Shown here one piece after another: positions 35,337 to 44,766 of a stretch of 64,000 bases of DNA (its first letter is position 1; each line of letters starts with the position of its first letter). The notes beneath the pieces are model-generated. The model was not told the DNA's origin and searched no databases. It worked only from the letters and a program-made list of their open reading frames with translations. Made by a program: the position numbers and the translations under genes. This stretch comes from Imperialibacter sp040222385. Lineage in GTDB: Bacteria > Bacteroidota > Bacteroidia > Cytophagales > Cyclobacteriaceae. Location: assembly GCF_040222385.1 (NCBI RefSeq), contig NZ_JAVKDF010000023.1, positions 62,001 through 126,000 on the forward strand. Direction: 5' to 3'.

Positions 35337-36434
35337 ATGAAATACACACCGAATCCACGTGCTGTTTTACTTCTGGAAGACGGAACCTTGTACGAGGGCG
35401 ACGCTATCGGTAAAATTGGAACGAGCGGAGGGGAGATTTGCTTTAACACAGGCATGACCGGCTATCAGGAGATTTATACTGATCCGTCATACTTCGGCCA
35501 GATTGTGGTGAACACAGCGTCTCATATCGGTAACTATGGAGTGAATGGGGATGAGCAGGAATCGGCTACACCGAAAATCAGTGGGGTGGTTGTGAACGAG
35601 TTTTCGAAGTTGTTTAGCCGCAAAACGGCTGACTCGAGCCTCAATGACTATTTTGTCAAACACAATACAGTCGGTATCTCGGGGCTTGATAGCCGGAGCC
35701 TCGTAAGGCACATAAGGAGCAAAGGAGCGATGAACGCAATTATCTCTTCGGAGATTTTTGACAAAGCGGAATTGATGGCTAAGCTTAAGCAGGTGCCGTC
35801 AATGGACAAGCTTGAGCTGTCTTCTAAAGTGACCACAAAAGAGGCTTACACCTTCGGCGACGAAAACAACAAAATGAAAGTGGCGGTGCTTGATCTTGGC
35901 ATTAAGCAATCGATTCTCAAGAACATGGCAGCCCGAGGCATATATTGTAAAGTGTTTCCGGCGCAAACCACCTTCAAAGAAATGGAGGCATGGAAGCCGA
36001 CAGGGTACTTCATTTCAAACGGCCCTGGCGACCCTTCGGTAATGGATTACGCAGTCACCACAGTAAAAGAAATTCTTGCAGCGGACAAACCGTTGTTCGG
36101 CATATGCCTTGGGCACCAGATTTTAGCGCTTGCCTGCGGTATCAGCACCTTTAAGATGCACCATGGCCACCGGGGGCTCAATCACCCTGTGAAGAACCTT
36201 GTGTCGGGAAAGAGCGAGATTACGTCGCAAAACCATGGGTTTGCAGTAAACATGGACGAGCTGAAAAGCTCTTCCGTTGCTGAACTAACGCACATACATT
36301 TGAACGACAGTTCAGTGGCGGGCATGAAATTGAAGGGCAAGAAAGTATTTTCTGTGCAGTACCATCCGGAATCTTCTCCGGGGCCGCACGACTCCAGGTA
36401 TTTATTTGATCAGTTCGTTGAACATCTAAACTAA
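35337..36434 (+). CDS. carA: carbamoyl-phosphate synthase small (glutaminase) subunit
   Basis: Releases ammonia from glutamine for carbamoyl-phosphate used in arginine and pyrimidine synthesis. 365 residues: N-terminal CPSase_sm domain with GGEICFNTGMTGYQEIYTDP, then a class I glutaminase domain (about 180-365) with the nucleophile in FGICLGHQILALACG and the His/Glu in YHPESSPGP. No carB in the window. Followed by eno after 7 bp, so the two are probably co-transcribed. Confidence 0.96.
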   Translation: MKYTPNPRAVLLLEDGTLYEGDAIGKIGTSGGEICFNTGMTGYQEIYTDPSYFGQIVVNTASHIGNYGVNGDEQESATPKISGVVVNEFSKLFSRKTADSSLNDYFVKHNTVGISGLDSRSLVRHIRSKGAMNAIISSEIFDKAELMAKLKQVPSMDKLELSSKVTTKEAYTFGDENNKMKVAVLDLGIKQSILKNMAARGIYCKVFPAQTTFKEMEAWKPTGYFISNGPGDPSVMDYAVTTVKEILAADKPLFGICLGHQILALACGISTFKMHHGHRGLNHPVKNLVSGKSEITSQNHGFAVNMDELKSSSVAELTHIHLNDSSVAGMKLKGKKVFSVQYHPESSPGPHDSRYLFDQFVEHLN

Positions 36435-36441
36435 AAACATA

Positions 36442-37722
36442 ATGAGTTTAATTGAAGGAATTCACGCAAGGCAGATTCTTGACTCCAGGGGCAATCCTAC
36501 TATTGAGGTAGATGTCTACACTGAAAATGGAATTATGGGCAGAGCGGCGGTGCCGTCTGGTGCTTCTACAGGTACGCACGAGGCCGTTGAGCTTAGAGAC
36601 GGTGACAAGTCGAAATACCTTGGAAAAGGTGTGCTCAAGGCTGTTGAAAACGTGAACGAGAAAATAGCCGGCGAACTGATTGGCCTTAGTGTTTTCGACC
36701 AGAAGCTTATCGACAAGATAATGATTGAGCTGGATGGCACGCCCAACAAAGGAAAGCTGGGTGCTAACGCTATTCTTGGTGTTTCTCTGGCAGTTGCTAA
36801 GGCAGCAGCACAAGAGTCAGGACAGTCTCTATTCAGATACCTTGGTGGACCTAACGCAAGCACGTTGCCAGTGCCAATGATGAACATCATCAATGGTGGT
36901 TCTCACTCAGATGCGCCCATCGCATTCCAGGAATTTATGATTCGTCCTGTAGGTGCCCCTACTTATAGCGAGGCGCTTAGAATGGGTGCTGAGATTTTCC
37001 ATGCCCTTAAGAAGATTCTTCACGACAAAGGACTGAGCACTGCCGTAGGAGACGAAGGTGGATTTGCTCCTAACCTTTCAGGTGGAACAGAAGAAGGCCT
37101 TGCCGATATTTTGAAGGCGATTGAGAAGGCAGGATACAAGGCTGGAAAAGACGTAATGATTGCGTTTGACTGCGCTGCATCTGAGTTCTATGAGGACGGC
37201 AAATACAACTACAAGAAATTTGAAGGTGACTCTGGCAAAGTAAGAACAACTGCTGAGCAGGTTGAATACCTTGCTGAGCTTGTTGAGAAATATCCTGTTG
37301 ATAGCATCGAAGACGGATGTGCTGAAAATGACTGGGAAGGCTGGAGACTTTTGACCGAGAAAATCGGACATAAGTGCCAGATCGTTGGTGACGACCTTTT
37401 GGTGACCAACGTGAAGTTCCTTGAAAGAGCGATCAACGAGAAGTGTGGCAACTCCATTCTTATCAAAGTCAACCAAATCGGTTCTTTGACAGAAACACTT
37501 GCAGCTATTGAAATGGCACACAAAGCTGGCTGGACAGCTGTTATTTCTCACCGCTCGGGTGAAACGGAAGATGCTACCATCGCTGATATTGCCGTGGCTA
37601 CCAATGCCGGGCAGATCAAGACTGGTTCTCTTTCACGTTCCGACAGGATGGCTAAGTACAACCAGTTGCTTAGGATCGAAGAGGAATTGGGAGAAACAGC
37701 TTATTTCCCTGTTAAAAAATAA
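36442..37722 (+). CDS. eno: enolase
   Basis: 2-phosphoglycerate to phosphoenolpyruvate in glycolysis. 426 residues with RQILDSRGNPTIEVDVYTEN, GANAILGVSLAVAKAAA, GDEGGFAPNL (catalytic Glu region), SIEDGCAENDW, the lysine in LIKVNQIGSLTET and SHRSGETEDATIADIAVATN. The usual SIEDG-x-AE-D motif carries Cys where Leu is common, which should not affect catalysis. A strong terminator follows. Confidence 0.97.
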   Translation: MSLIEGIHARQILDSRGNPTIEVDVYTENGIMGRAAVPSGASTGTHEAVELRDGDKSKYLGKGVLKAVENVNEKIAGELIGLSVFDQKLIDKIMIELDGTPNKGKLGANAILGVSLAVAKAAAQESGQSLFRYLGGPNASTLPVPMMNIINGGSHSDAPIAFQEFMIRPVGAPTYSEALRMGAEIFHALKKILHDKGLSTAVGDEGGFAPNLSGGTEEGLADILKAIEKAGYKAGKDVMIAFDCAASEFYEDGKYNYKKFEGDSGKVRTTAEQVEYLAELVEKYPVDSIEDGCAENDWEGWRLLTEKIGHKCQIVGDDLLVTNVKFLERAINEKCGNSILIKVNQIGSLTETLAAIEMAHKAGWTAVISHRSGETEDATIADIAVATNAGQIKTGSLSRSDRMAKYNQLLRIEEELGETAYFPVKK

Positions 37723-37737
37723 TTAAGACCATTGCGT

Positions 37738-37782
37738 AAAATCCCGGCTGTCGTGCGCTTCGCATGTTGCCGGGATTTTTTT
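37738..37782 (+). terminator. intrinsic terminator after eno
   Basis: ATCCCGGC (37741-37748) pairs with GCCGGGAT (37769-37776), with a smaller TGCG/CGCA hairpin in the loop and a T-run after. Flanking A and T residues extend the stem. Confidence 0.88.
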
Positions 37783-37789
37783 ATTTTTG
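37782..37789 (+). promoter_or_regulatory. candidate -7 element overlapping the eno terminator tail
   Basis: TATTTTTG directly abuts the terminator T-run and lies 22 bp before the next ATG at 37812. No -33 match at the usual distance. Confidence 0.4.
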
Positions 37790-37811
37790 GGAAATAGACT
37801 ACATTTCCAGT

Positions 37812-38117
37812 ATGATTTCGAGGTTTTTCAAGAATCTGCCCCCCTACACGAGGAACTTCTATTTCCTCTTCACCTTCTTTTTCCTTATTTGGATGCTTTT
37901 CCTGGACTCCAACGATGTTTTTACGCAACTGCGCCTAAGTCGGAAGTTGAGTGACCTGGAGGCTCAGAAGGAGTATTATATGGAGAAAATCGAAGAGGTA
38001 AGGCAAGACCGGCACGAGCTGCTTAGCGATAGCGACCTGCTCGAGAAGTTTGCCAGAGAGCGCTACATGATGAAAAAGCCCACCGAGGACTTATACATCA
38101 TAGTGGCGGAAGAGTAG
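37812..38117 (+). CDS. septum formation initiator family protein (DivIC/FtsB-like)
   Basis: Small bitopic cell-division protein. 101 residues from the ATG at 37812: short cytoplasmic N-terminus, one membrane helix (about residues 17-34, FLFTFFFLIWMLFL), then a coiled coil (about 42-80) and a conserved end with LEKFARERYMMKKPTEDLYI. The combination fits DivIC/FtsB, which bridges divisome proteins. The frame opens upstream at 37764 inside the terminator, so that start is rejected. The position after eno is common in Bacteroidota. Confidence 0.85.
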   Translation: MISRFFKNLPPYTRNFYFLFTFFFLIWMLFLDSNDVFTQLRLSRKLSDLEAQKEYYMEKIEEVRQDRHELLSDSDLLEKFARERYMMKKPTEDLYIIVAEE

Positions 38118-38153
38118 ACAGGTGTTATTACGGAATACAACGTTGTTTACCGC

Positions 38154-38681
38154 ATGAAATCATTAATCGCAGCTTTCATTCTATTTTTCATTTCGTTTTC
38201 ATCGTTTGCCCAAAAGGAATACGATCAGGAGAACAGCAGTTTCTTTGACAGGGTATACCTCGGCGGCAACTTTGGAGCTCAGTTTGGTTCTGTGACGTTT
38301 GTCGACCTTTCTCCGCTGGCAGGCTACATGATTACACCGAAGCTTTCAGCAGGACTTGGTGTTACCTACCAGTACATCAACTTCAAGTACTATAATGCTT
38401 CTTACTCAAACTATGGATGGCGCACCTTTGTAAGAAGGAATATTGGTCGCCAGTTCTTTGTACACGGTGAATTTGAAAATCTCAATCTACAGTTTTATAA
38501 TGCCAATGACGATGTAGTAAGGCAGTGGGTGCCTGGTTTGTTTGCTGGCGGTGGGCTTTTTCAGCCAATAGGAAGAAGTGGCGGTGGCTTTATGATAAGC
38601 GCACTATACAATCTGCTGTACGACGACATCCGATCTCCCTACAACAGCCCGATAGTATTAAGGGTAGGCTTTACCTTCTAA
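38154..38681 (+). CDS. small outer-membrane beta-barrel-like protein
   Basis: 175 residues with a signal peptide ending SFSSFAQ. The mature part has alternating aromatic/hydrophobic strands (YLGGNFGAQFGSVTFVDLSP, LSAGLGVTYQYI, FMISALYNLLY) and ends in VLRVGFTF with a terminal Phe, as expected for an outer-membrane barrel of about eight strands. I do not recognise a named family. It follows the DivIC-like gene by 36 bp. Its stop overlaps the stop of the convergent Ldh gene by 4 bp. Confidence 0.75.
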   Translation: MKSLIAAFILFFISFSSFAQKEYDQENSSFFDRVYLGGNFGAQFGSVTFVDLSPLAGYMITPKLSAGLGVTYQYINFKYYNASYSNYGWRTFVRRNIGRQFFVHGEFENLNLQFYNANDDVVRQWVPGLFAGGGLFQPIGRSGGGFMISALYNLLYDDIRSPYNSPIVLRVGFTF

Positions 38682-39745
38682 AAGGCCACTCCAAGTTTCT
38701 CGCCGAGCTCTCTTAAATCTTTCTCCACTGGAGGCAGAAGCGGGATACCGCTTTCCATTCTTTCCTTTTCCATTTCTCTTTCCGGGTCGCCTGGTATCAG
38801 CACCCTGTCTTGCCCTTTCACTGTTTCAGCTTTTCTGAACGTGCTAATCCAATTATCCATATGCTCCTTAAACTCGTCAGCAGGACGGAAAGCGTCGACA
38901 CGCATGGCGCCAAAGAAGTGGCCGATGCCTTCACCCACTGGATCAGCAGGTGGAGAGAGAAAGGCTACAAATGGAGGCACCCAGGGGCCGTAGTTAGCAC
39001 CCGATAGTACAGCTGAGAAAATATCGACAATGGCACCCAGCGAGTAGCCCTTGTGTGAGCCGTGTTCTCTGTCACCACCAAGTGGAAGTAGCGCACCGCC
39101 GTCTTTCACGCCGTTGGCATTGGTTGTAGGAGTACCGTCTTTTTCCTGTACCCAGCCTAGTGGGGCATCCAGGTTCTTTCTTTGCAAAATTTCCAGCTTG
39201 CCGTTGGCCGCTGTGGTGGTGGCCATATCGGCAACGAATGGTGGCTGTGTTTTGGCGGGAATGGCCACCGAAATGGGGTTAGTACCCAGTAATCTTGTGG
39301 TGCTGAATGTTGGTGCTACCAGCGGGCTGGCGTTGGTCATGGAAATGCCAATCATGTCTTTTTCCAGCGCCATCATGCTATGGTAGCCGGCAATGCCAAA
39401 ATGGTTGGATCCTTTCACTGAGACCCATCCAGTGCCTACTTTCTCAGCCTTCTCTATCGCCACTTTCATAGCAAAGGGGGCAACAACCAGTCCCAGCCCA
39501 CTGTCGCCGTCGACTACCGCTGTCGAGGGCGTCTCATGCACGATCTTAATGTTGGGGGTGGCATTCACTCTCTTAGCTTCCCAAAGCCTTACATAGCCAG
39601 ACAGCCGGGCTACGCCATGCGAGTCAACGCCCCGGAGGTCGGCGCTGAGGAGGACCTTAGCTCCAAGAGTAGCATTTTCTTTAGAGTGGCCAATGGCGAG
39701 AAGTATGTTTTCGGTGAAGGAAAGTAACTGCTGATATGTAAACAT
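38678..39745 (-). CDS. Ldh family oxidoreductase (malate/L-lactate dehydrogenase type 2)
   Basis: NAD(P)-dependent 2-hydroxyacid dehydrogenase of the non-Rossmann Ldh_2 family; members act on malate, lactate, ureidoglycolate or similar, and the substrate cannot be told here. 355 residues from the ATG at 39745: LRGVDSHGVARLSGYVRL with the catalytic His, VKGSNHFGIAGYHSMMAL, LGTNPISVAIPA and HKGYSLGAIVDIFSAVLSGA are typical. The frame opens at 39796 but that part is not family-like. 89 bp after the Ppx gene and probably co-transcribed. Confidence 0.9.
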   Translation of the reverse strand: MFTYQQLLSFTENILLAIGHSKENATLGAKVLLSADLRGVDSHGVARLSGYVRLWEAKRVNATPNIKIVHETPSTAVVDGDSGLGLVVAPFAMKVAIEKAEKVGTGWVSVKGSNHFGIAGYHSMMALEKDMIGISMTNASPLVAPTFSTTRLLGTNPISVAIPAKTQPPFVADMATTTAANGKLEILQRKNLDAPLGWVQEKDGTPTTNANGVKDGGALLPLGGDREHGSHKGYSLGAIVDIFSAVLSGANYGPWVPPFVAFLSPPADPVGEGIGHFFGAMRVDAFRPADEFKEHMDNWISTFRKAETVKGQDRVLIPGDPEREMEKERMESGIPLLPPVEKDLRELGEKLGVAF

Positions 39746-39834
39746 GTGATCTGATTTCTGGGAGGTAAAAATAGAGATAGAAGAGGTGCTACCCAATCAG
39801 AAACAGAATATTTGACCAATAATTTTACGAGGGA

Positions 39835-40773
39835 TTAAACCCTCTTTTTGTAGAGGGAATGAATGGTCTTCAGAAGGACGCCTTCTTTCAAAGCGTAGGC
39901 CGAAACCCGGATGTTTTTGATGTCGAGCTTTTGATTGATAAAGTGAATGAGGATGCTCGCCACCACAATCATGTCCACCCGCATTTCAATCATGCCAGGC
40001 ACGCTCATTCTTTCCTGCCTGTTGAAAGAGATCATCTTCTCATAGATGCCCTCGAATGCGTCCAGTGTAAAGGGAAATTCGGTGCCAAGTGGATTCTTTT
40101 CGATTTTATTATCGAGCATATAAATATCGCTCAATGTATCGAAGGTGCCCGATGAACCTACCAGCGTTTGCGGTTTGTATGTAGCACATGCTTCGAAAAG
40201 TGGCTCCAGATTCATGGCCAGGTAACTTTGTAGATTGATGACTTCTTCTGGTAAAATGGGGTCGTGGCTGTGAAACTGGTCAATGAGGCGCTGCCCACCT
40301 ATTTCGAAGCTCCTCTTCCAGAAGATTTCCGATTGGTTGCCGATAATGAACTCAATGCTGCCACCGCCAATGTCCATGATGAGCACAGGCTCATCTGCCA
40401 TAGGAATGGCCTTTTTAACACCGTAATAGATTGTTTCGGCTTCTTCGTCCCCAGAGATAATCCGGACTTCGATGCCCAACTCACGCTGAACTCTCTCTGC
40501 GAACTCCACACCGTTCTTCGCATTTCGGATGGCGCTGGTGGCGGTGGCAAAAACCTCATCCACTTTTTCAGCCTTCAGCACTTCGTTGAATCTTTCCAGT
40601 GCTTTCAGCGCCCTTTGCGTGGCTTCTTCCGTAATCAGACCGTGTGAAATGCCGCCTTCGCCAATTCTTACCAGCAGCTTCTCTTTAAAAAGGATGGTGA
40701 AATCATGATCTCTCACTTCCGCAACGAGCAGGTGAAAGGTATTCGTACCCATGTCAATGATTCCGACTTTCAT
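39835..40773 (-). CDS. Ppx/GppA family phosphatase (exopolyphosphatase-like)
   Basis: ASKHA-fold phosphatase acting on polyphosphate or pppGpp. 312 residues: phosphate-1 motif GIIDMGTNTFHLLVAEV, phosphate-2 MDIGGGSIEFIIG and adenosine-like motif TLVGSSGTFDTLSDIY. It is the short form without the C-terminal HD domain, as usual in Bacteroidota. Which activity it has cannot be read from sequence. A divergent promoter region of about 100 bp separates it from the carboxylase gene. Confidence 0.92.
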   Translation of the reverse strand: MKVGIIDMGTNTFHLLVAEVRDHDFTILFKEKLLVRIGEGGISHGLITEEATQRALKALERFNEVLKAEKVDEVFATATSAIRNAKNGVEFAERVQRELGIEVRIISGDEEAETIYYGVKKAIPMADEPVLIMDIGGGSIEFIIGNQSEIFWKRSFEIGGQRLIDQFHSHDPILPEEVINLQSYLAMNLEPLFEACATYKPQTLVGSSGTFDTLSDIYMLDNKIEKNPLGTEFPFTLDAFEGIYEKMISFNRQERMSVPGMIEMRVDMIVVASILIHFINQKLDIKNIRVSAYALKEGVLLKTIHSLYKKRV

Positions 40774-40905
40774 GATTTAGTCCCTCAGCTGTGCTAAAAA
40801 TTGGCGCAAGATAACACTTTATCATACCACTAAGCATATACCGTCAAAATTTAACCGGTGGGTCATATACCGTTCGTTTGAGTTCGTTTTTAGCGTATTC
40901 CACAA

Positions 40906-40913
40906 TATCTTTG
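40906..40913 (+). promoter_or_regulatory. -7 promoter element of the acyl-CoA carboxylase gene
   Basis: TATCTTTG, a full TAnnTTTG match, 19 bp before the ATG at 40932. A TTTG at 40877-40880 lies 25 bp upstream, somewhat far. It rules against an alternative TTG start at 40878. Confidence 0.55.
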
Positions 40914-40931
40914 GCAATTAACCCCTACATA

Positions 40932-42509
40932 ATGGAACAGCGACCTCCCAAAATTCATTTAGCTACCACCGACGAAAAATTTAGCAGACTTCAGGAGTTG
41001 AACGAGCAGGCATTGCTGGGCGGGGGTGAAGGCAGGATAGCCAGGCAGCATGAAAAGGGAAAGCTAACTGCCCGAGAAAGAGTTGAGCTCCTGATTGATG
41101 AAGGAACCTTCGAGGAAATTGGCAAGCTGGTGGTGCACCGATCTTCGGATTTTGGGCTGGACAAAGAGAAATACCTCGGTGACGGGGTTGTCACCGGGTA
41201 TGGCAATGTGAACGGCAGGCTGGTGTATGTATTCAGTCAGGACTTCACAGTGTTTGGTGGGTCGCTGTCCGAAACATTTGCAGAGAAGATCGTAAAGATC
41301 ATGGATTTGGCCATGAAGAATGGTGCACCCGTGATCGGGCTCAACGACTCAGGCGGTGCCAGGATACAGGAAGGCGTGGTGTCGCTCGCAGGTTATGCGG
41401 ATATTTTCTACCGAAACACCAGGGCCTCTGGCGTGGTACCACAGATTTCGGCCATCATGGGGCCCTGTGCCGGCGGTGCAGTGTATTCACCAGCTATCAC
41501 CGACTTCATTTTGATGGTGGAGGACACGTCCTACATGTTCGTGACCGGGCCTAACGTGGTTAAAACGGTGACCCAGGAAGACGTGACCTCGGAAGAGCTT
41601 GGTGGCGCAAGCACCCACTCAACCAAAAGCGGCGTAACGCACTTCTCTTGTGCCAACGAGGTGGAGTGCATCAACAATATCAAACAGCTTTTGTCGTACA
41701 TGCCACAAAACTGCGAGGATGAGGCTCCGGCAGTTAACTACCAGTCGTCCGATGAGAAGCGGCCCGCACTGGACAAGATCCTCCCCAACAACCCTAACCA
41801 ACCTTACGATATGCGGGAAGTGGTGAGTGAAATTGCAGACGAGGGAAGTTTTATGGAGGTGCATAAAAACTATGCAGAAAATATTATCGTTGGGTTTGCG
41901 AGGATAGGAGGGAAAAGCGTCGGCATCGTAGGCAACCAACCGGCGTCGCTGGCGGGCGTGCTCGACATCAACTCCTCTACCAAGGCTGCCAGGTTTGTAC
42001 GGTTTTGCGACTGCTTCAATATCCCATTGCTGGTGCTGGTGGATGTTCCCGGCTTTTTGCCAGGCACCGACCAGGAATGGCATGGCATCATCAACCATGG
42101 AGCCAAGCTGCTCTATGCCTTCTCAGAGGCGACAGTGCCGAGAGTCACTGTGATCACCCGAAAGGCCTATGGTGGCGCCTACGACGTGATGAACAGCAAG
42201 CATATTGGTGCCGATATGAACTTTGCCTGGCCGACAGCGGAAATAGCTGTAATGGGGGCGAAAGGTGCCGCTGAGATCATTTTCAAGGGTGAAATCGCCA
42301 AAGCATCTGACCCTGCTGCTAAGCTCGACGAGAAAGTGGCAGAATACACCAACCGATTTGCGAATCCGTACGAAGCTGCTGCCAGGGGGTATATTGATGA
42401 AGTCATTATGCCGCACGAAACAAGAATCAAAGTAATGAAAGCGTTTGAGATGCTGAAGAACAAGGTAGACACACTTCCAAGAAAGAAGCACGGCAATATT
42501 CCGCTTTAG
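40932..42509 (+). CDS. acyl-CoA carboxylase carboxyltransferase (beta) subunit
   Basis: Transfers carboxyl from biotin to propionyl- or acetyl-CoA. 525 residues from the ATG at 40932, with two crotonase-like domains: GRLVYVFSQDFTVFGGSLSE and GLNDSGGARIQEGV in the first, VDVPGFLPGTDQEWHGIINH and ITRKAYGGAYDVMNSKHIGA in the second. This is the PccB/MmdA group. The biotin carrier it needs could be the one at 1242-1745; no biotin carboxylase is in the window. Followed by the M42 gene after 56 bp. Confidence 0.94.
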   Translation: MEQRPPKIHLATTDEKFSRLQELNEQALLGGGEGRIARQHEKGKLTARERVELLIDEGTFEEIGKLVVHRSSDFGLDKEKYLGDGVVTGYGNVNGRLVYVFSQDFTVFGGSLSETFAEKIVKIMDLAMKNGAPVIGLNDSGGARIQEGVVSLAGYADIFYRNTRASGVVPQISAIMGPCAGGAVYSPAITDFILMVEDTSYMFVTGPNVVKTVTQEDVTSEELGGASTHSTKSGVTHFSCANEVECINNIKQLLSYMPQNCEDEAPAVNYQSSDEKRPALDKILPNNPNQPYDMREVVSEIADEGSFMEVHKNYAENIIVGFARIGGKSVGIVGNQPASLAGVLDINSSTKAARFVRFCDCFNIPLLVLVDVPGFLPGTDQEWHGIINHGAKLLYAFSEATVPRVTVITRKAYGGAYDVMNSKHIGADMNFAWPTAEIAVMGAKGAAEIIFKGEIAKASDPAAKLDEKVAEYTNRFANPYEAAARGYIDEVIMPHETRIKVMKAFEMLKNKVDTLPRKKHGNIPL

Positions 42510-42565
42510 TATGCAGGAATACTCGCTGGATATAAATAACAAAAACAAGAGATAAGCAATTGACA

Positions 42566-43636
42566 ATGGACAAGAAGAGCAGAGATTTTCTATTCAAATA
42601 CTTAAATAATGCATCACCGACTGGTTTTGAGTCGTCGGGCCAGCATATATGGCTGGAGTACATGAAGCCTTATATCGATACCTATATTTCCGACACCTAC
42701 GGAACGGTGGTGGGTGTGATTAACCCCGATGCGCCTTACAAGGTGGTGATTGAGGCGCATGCTGACGAGATCGCCTGGTTTGTAAATTACATTACCGACG
42801 ATGGCTATATCTACGTGAGAAGAAACGGTGGTTCCGATCATCAGATTGCTCCTTCCAAAAGGGTGAACATTCATACGGACAAAGGAATTGTGAAAGGGGT
42901 GTTTGGTTGGCCGGCTATCCACGTGAGAGACTCTGCCAAAGAAGAAAGCCCGACATTAAAAAACATCTTTGTGGACATTGGAGCTACCTCAAAAGACGAA
43001 GTGGAAAAGGCGGGCGTGCATGTAGGCAGCGTGATGACGTTCGAAGATGAGCTGATAGAGCTGGGTGAGCATTACCTGTGCGGTAGAGCGCTCGACAACA
43101 GAGTGGGTGGTTTTATGATCGCCGAAACCACCAGAAGAATTGCGGAGTCGAAGGTGAAGCTGCCGTTTGGCTTGTATGTGGTGAACGCCGTGCAGGAAGA
43201 AATCGGACTGAGAGGGGCTGAAATGATTTCCAGGCGCATCAAGCCGGATGTAGCCATCATTACCGACGTGTGCCACGACACTCATGCGCCCATGTACGAC
43301 AAAAAGCAGCAAGGCGATCTGAAAGCAGGCAAGGGACCAGTTTTGACTTATGGGCCGGCGGTGCAGAACAACTTGTTGAAAATGGTGATTGATGTGGCCG
43401 ATAAAAACAAGATTGCCTTCCAGCGAGCCTCAGCAAGCAGAGCGACGGGTACTGACACTGATGCTTTTGCCTATTCGGCAGAAGGCGTGGCCTCGGCGCT
43501 TATTTCTTTGCCGTTGAAATACATGCATACTACGGTAGAAACCGCCCACAAAGACGACGTGGAAAACGTGATTAAGCTCATGCACGATTTTCTTGTTCAG
43601 TTGCCAGCCGGGCACGATTTCAGGTATATCAAGTAA
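42566..43636 (+). CDS. M42 family metallopeptidase
   Basis: Cytoplasmic di-metal aminopeptidase (glutamyl aminopeptidase/TET-like; some relatives were annotated as endoglucanases). 356 residues from the ATG at 42566; a TTG two codons upstream is less likely. Metal-site segments: EAHADEIAW (His, about residue 66), CGRALDNRVGGF (bridging Asp), VQEEIGLRGA (catalytic Glu-Glu), ITDVCHDTHAP and a C-terminal KYMHTTVET His. All expected ligands are present. Possibly co-transcribed with the carboxylase gene. Confidence 0.92.
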   Translation: MDKKSRDFLFKYLNNASPTGFESSGQHIWLEYMKPYIDTYISDTYGTVVGVINPDAPYKVVIEAHADEIAWFVNYITDDGYIYVRRNGGSDHQIAPSKRVNIHTDKGIVKGVFGWPAIHVRDSAKEESPTLKNIFVDIGATSKDEVEKAGVHVGSVMTFEDELIELGEHYLCGRALDNRVGGFMIAETTRRIAESKVKLPFGLYVVNAVQEEIGLRGAEMISRRIKPDVAIITDVCHDTHAPMYDKKQQGDLKAGKGPVLTYGPAVQNNLLKMVIDVADKNKIAFQRASASRATGTDTDAFAYSAEGVASALISLPLKYMHTTVETAHKDDVENVIKLMHDFLVQLPAGHDFRYIK

Positions 43637-43639
43637 TAG

Positions 43640-43685
43640 TTAAAGAGGTTGCTATCTGCATAAGCGCAGAAAGTAACCTCTTTAA
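43640..43685. terminator. bidirectional terminator between convergent genes
   Basis: TTAAAGAGGTT (43640-43650) pairs with AACCTCTTTAA (43675-43685), with an inner TCTGC/GCAGA stem. The outer A/T ends give T-runs in both directions. The 3' arm contains the stop codon of the DUF1080 gene. Confidence 0.85.
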
Positions 43686-44530
43686 TTTACCCCCTCAGGC
43701 ATCTCAATGATCGGCTTGATCATAATGTCCTTGTAAAACAACTCAGCGCCTTCCGACTGAAGCTGGATCTTTCCCTTCTTCAGAGGCTGCTCGCCAGAGT
43801 CAGTGAGCTGGCGGGAGTGGTACAGCGCCATCACCACCTGGCCGTTCACGATGTGGATGGCTGTGTCGCCAAAGCAAATCAACTCCAGTGTATTCCACTC
43901 ACCTGTTGGCTTTTCAGCATCGGGATGTTTGGTGGCGTGCCTGCCAATATCACTTTTCTCGCTAAAGACTCGCATGGTGGCAGCAGCTTCATAAATGTAG
44001 TTTTCGCCCTCCTGCCGGGTAGGCACGTCCATCACGCCACCAGCCACACCCCAGTAGTCGCCAGTGTCACCTTCCTGCACCTGAAACTCCTGCGAGCGCA
44101 TCCAGAAGCCGCCGTCAGCTCCATGTACACCTACGGCGTGGTACAGCAAGCCGCTGTCTCGCTTGGCATTATCTTTCGGCCGGTGTTTGGCCTCTCCCCA
44201 TTTGAACTGTAGCTTCAGGTGATAGTTGCTGAATTCGCTGGTGGTAGAAATCCCTCCCCACTGCTCGCCTGAGACACGAATGGCATTTTGTTGATCAACT
44301 TTTGCTACGCTGAAGATGCCCTTAGAATCTTTGTTCAGGCCCACAGGCTCCCCCGCAGGCCGGAAAGTAGAATCATTGACTTGAGTCCATTCCTGGCCCA
44401 GGTAGGTGTCCCAGCCCGTCAGGTCTTCTCCATTGAAAAGAATCTGCCAGTCTTGTTTTTCAGAAGAGCTTTGGCAGCTGAATAGGATAATGAAAACAAC
44501 CAGCGAAAGTGTAGGTACGAGTTTTATCAT
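43682..44530 (-). CDS. DUF1080 domain lipoprotein (3-keto-disaccharide hydrolase-like)
   Basis: 282 residues: lipoprotein signal with lipobox ending ILFSC (Cys about residue 19), then one DUF1080 domain starting WQILFNGEDLTGWDTYLGQ, with GGISTTSEFSNYHLKLQFKW and DSGLLYHAVG typical of the concanavalin-like fold. The family includes enzymes cleaving 3-keto-glycosides; the actual substrate is unknown. No sugar-related neighbours. The ATG at 44530 faces the long non-coding stretch with the 22-bp array. Confidence 0.85.
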   Translation of the reverse strand: MIKLVPTLSLVVFIILFSCQSSSEKQDWQILFNGEDLTGWDTYLGQEWTQVNDSTFRPAGEPVGLNKDSKGIFSVAKVDQQNAIRVSGEQWGGISTTSEFSNYHLKLQFKWGEAKHRPKDNAKRDSGLLYHAVGVHGADGGFWMRSQEFQVQEGDTGDYWGVAGGVMDVPTRQEGENYIYEAAATMRVFSEKSDIGRHATKHPDAEKPTGEWNTLELICFGDTAIHIVNGQVVMALYHSRQLTDSGEQPLKKGKIQLQSEGAELFYKDIMIKPIIEMPEGVN

Positions 44531-44697
44531 GGTAAAATGGCGTTGTGAGCTGTTGAACTTACCTACAATATCGGTTTTTTCTTTGAGTTGCTAAGAGCAT
44601 ACCCTTTACAGCCTGTTTTTCGTATATTAAACAAACGAGGTGGCTTTCTCTTCTCCCTGCCACACGTTCCCCTCCAGCGCTAGATTCATCCGTTTGA

Positions 44698-44726
44698 TGG
44701 GCATCAAACTACTCACTTGATGCCCA
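44698..44726 (+). other. inverted repeat in the 44531-45019 non-coding stretch
   Basis: TGGGCATCAA (44698-44707) and TTGATGCCCA (44717-44726), perfect 10-bp arms and a 9-nt loop. No T-run on either strand. It is about 40 bp before the phased array at 44767. The part from 44531 to 44697 shows no gene or clear signal. Confidence 0.5.
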
Positions 44727-44766
44727 CCGATATGTATGTCTTATGCGCATCGAATATCTTGAACTT

